Positions 6,066 through 6,078 of a stretch of 6,078 nt of DNA are shown here, in pieces; position 1 is the stretch's first letter, and every line of letters starts with the position of its first letter. The DNA is taken from the NCBI GenBank assembly GCA_021442885.1, contig JABUVA010000038.1:3590-9667 (forward strand), read 5' to 3'. A program made the position numbers and the translations under genes. The notes beneath the pieces are model-generated. The model saw nothing but the letters and a program-made list of their open reading frames with translations, did not search any database and was not told the origin of the DNA. The stretch comes from Methanobrevibacter sp. (lineage in GTDB: Archaea; Methanobacteriota; Methanobacteria; Methanobacteriales; Methanobacteriaceae).

Positions 6066-6078
6066 GGAAACACAAAAC
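6037..6078 (+). CDS. Possible start of a rightward gene, cut by the window edge
   Basis: An ATG at 6037-6039 opens a frame of 14 codons that reaches the edge (MEYKRVNIFQETQN). The composition looks protein-like, with charged and hydrophobic residues mixed, unlike the AT-only noise around it, but 14 codons are too few to name a family. No ribosome binding site precedes it, and the nearest TATA-like box is too close for this start; a weaker AT stretch at about 5995-6008 would suit better. If real, the gene is divergent from valS. Confidence 0.3.
   Translation, partial: MEYKRVNIFQETQN

Noticed and set aside
5990..6078. Leftward open frame entering from the right edge
   Set aside because: Cys/Phe/Tyr-rich translation with a stop after about 25 codons; looks like the reverse of AT-rich rightward sequence.
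5654..6078. tRNA, riboswitch, T-box-like leader or CRISPR repeats in the long noncoding stretch
   Set aside because: No cloverleaf, no conserved aptamer core, no regularly spaced repeats; valS in archaea is not expected to have a T-box.

Overview
The window looks like a piece of a very AT-rich archaeal chromosome, most likely a methanogen of the Methanobacteriales (Methanobrevibacter-like, with Methanosphaera as an alternative). The reasons are an archaeal-type valyl-tRNA synthetase, an aroA beginning with no visible ribosome binding site at a leaderless-promoter distance, TATA-type promoter elements, U-tract terminators, Shine-Dalgarno sites related to AGGAGGTGAT, and ATG, GTG and TTG starts in neighbouring genes. 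The genus is an inference from style, not from a database match.

All well-supported genes lie on the minus strand, so transcription runs from right to left. From right to left: a gene-poor stretch (about 5654-6078) with two good inverted repeats and, at the far right edge, a possible rightward gene start; valS (2960-5653, 897 residues); a hairpin with a U-run at the valS stop; three tandem paralogues of an SseB-like family (2130-2918, 1272-2120, 482-1186); and the first 133 codons of aroA (1-401), running off the left edge.

valS and aroA are housekeeping genes for translation and aromatic amino acid synthesis. The accessory part is the SseB-like trio between them. The three proteins share an N-terminal SseB-like domain (hydrophobic 'LFVPV', 'LPLFTD' and 'VIINP' motifs) and a second conserved domain ('FYLR', 'IFT-x3-PF', 'LNIL-x2-PKG-x3-L-x-IG', 'P-x2-KFKL', 'WKCI') that is not the usual SseB C-terminal domain. 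Its motif order resembles a degenerate ADP-ribosyltransferase fold. The middle paralogue alone carries a C-terminal transmembrane anchor, so the set may act partly at the membrane. The first two are translationally coupled; the third has its own promoter-like TATA box. Their function is unknown.
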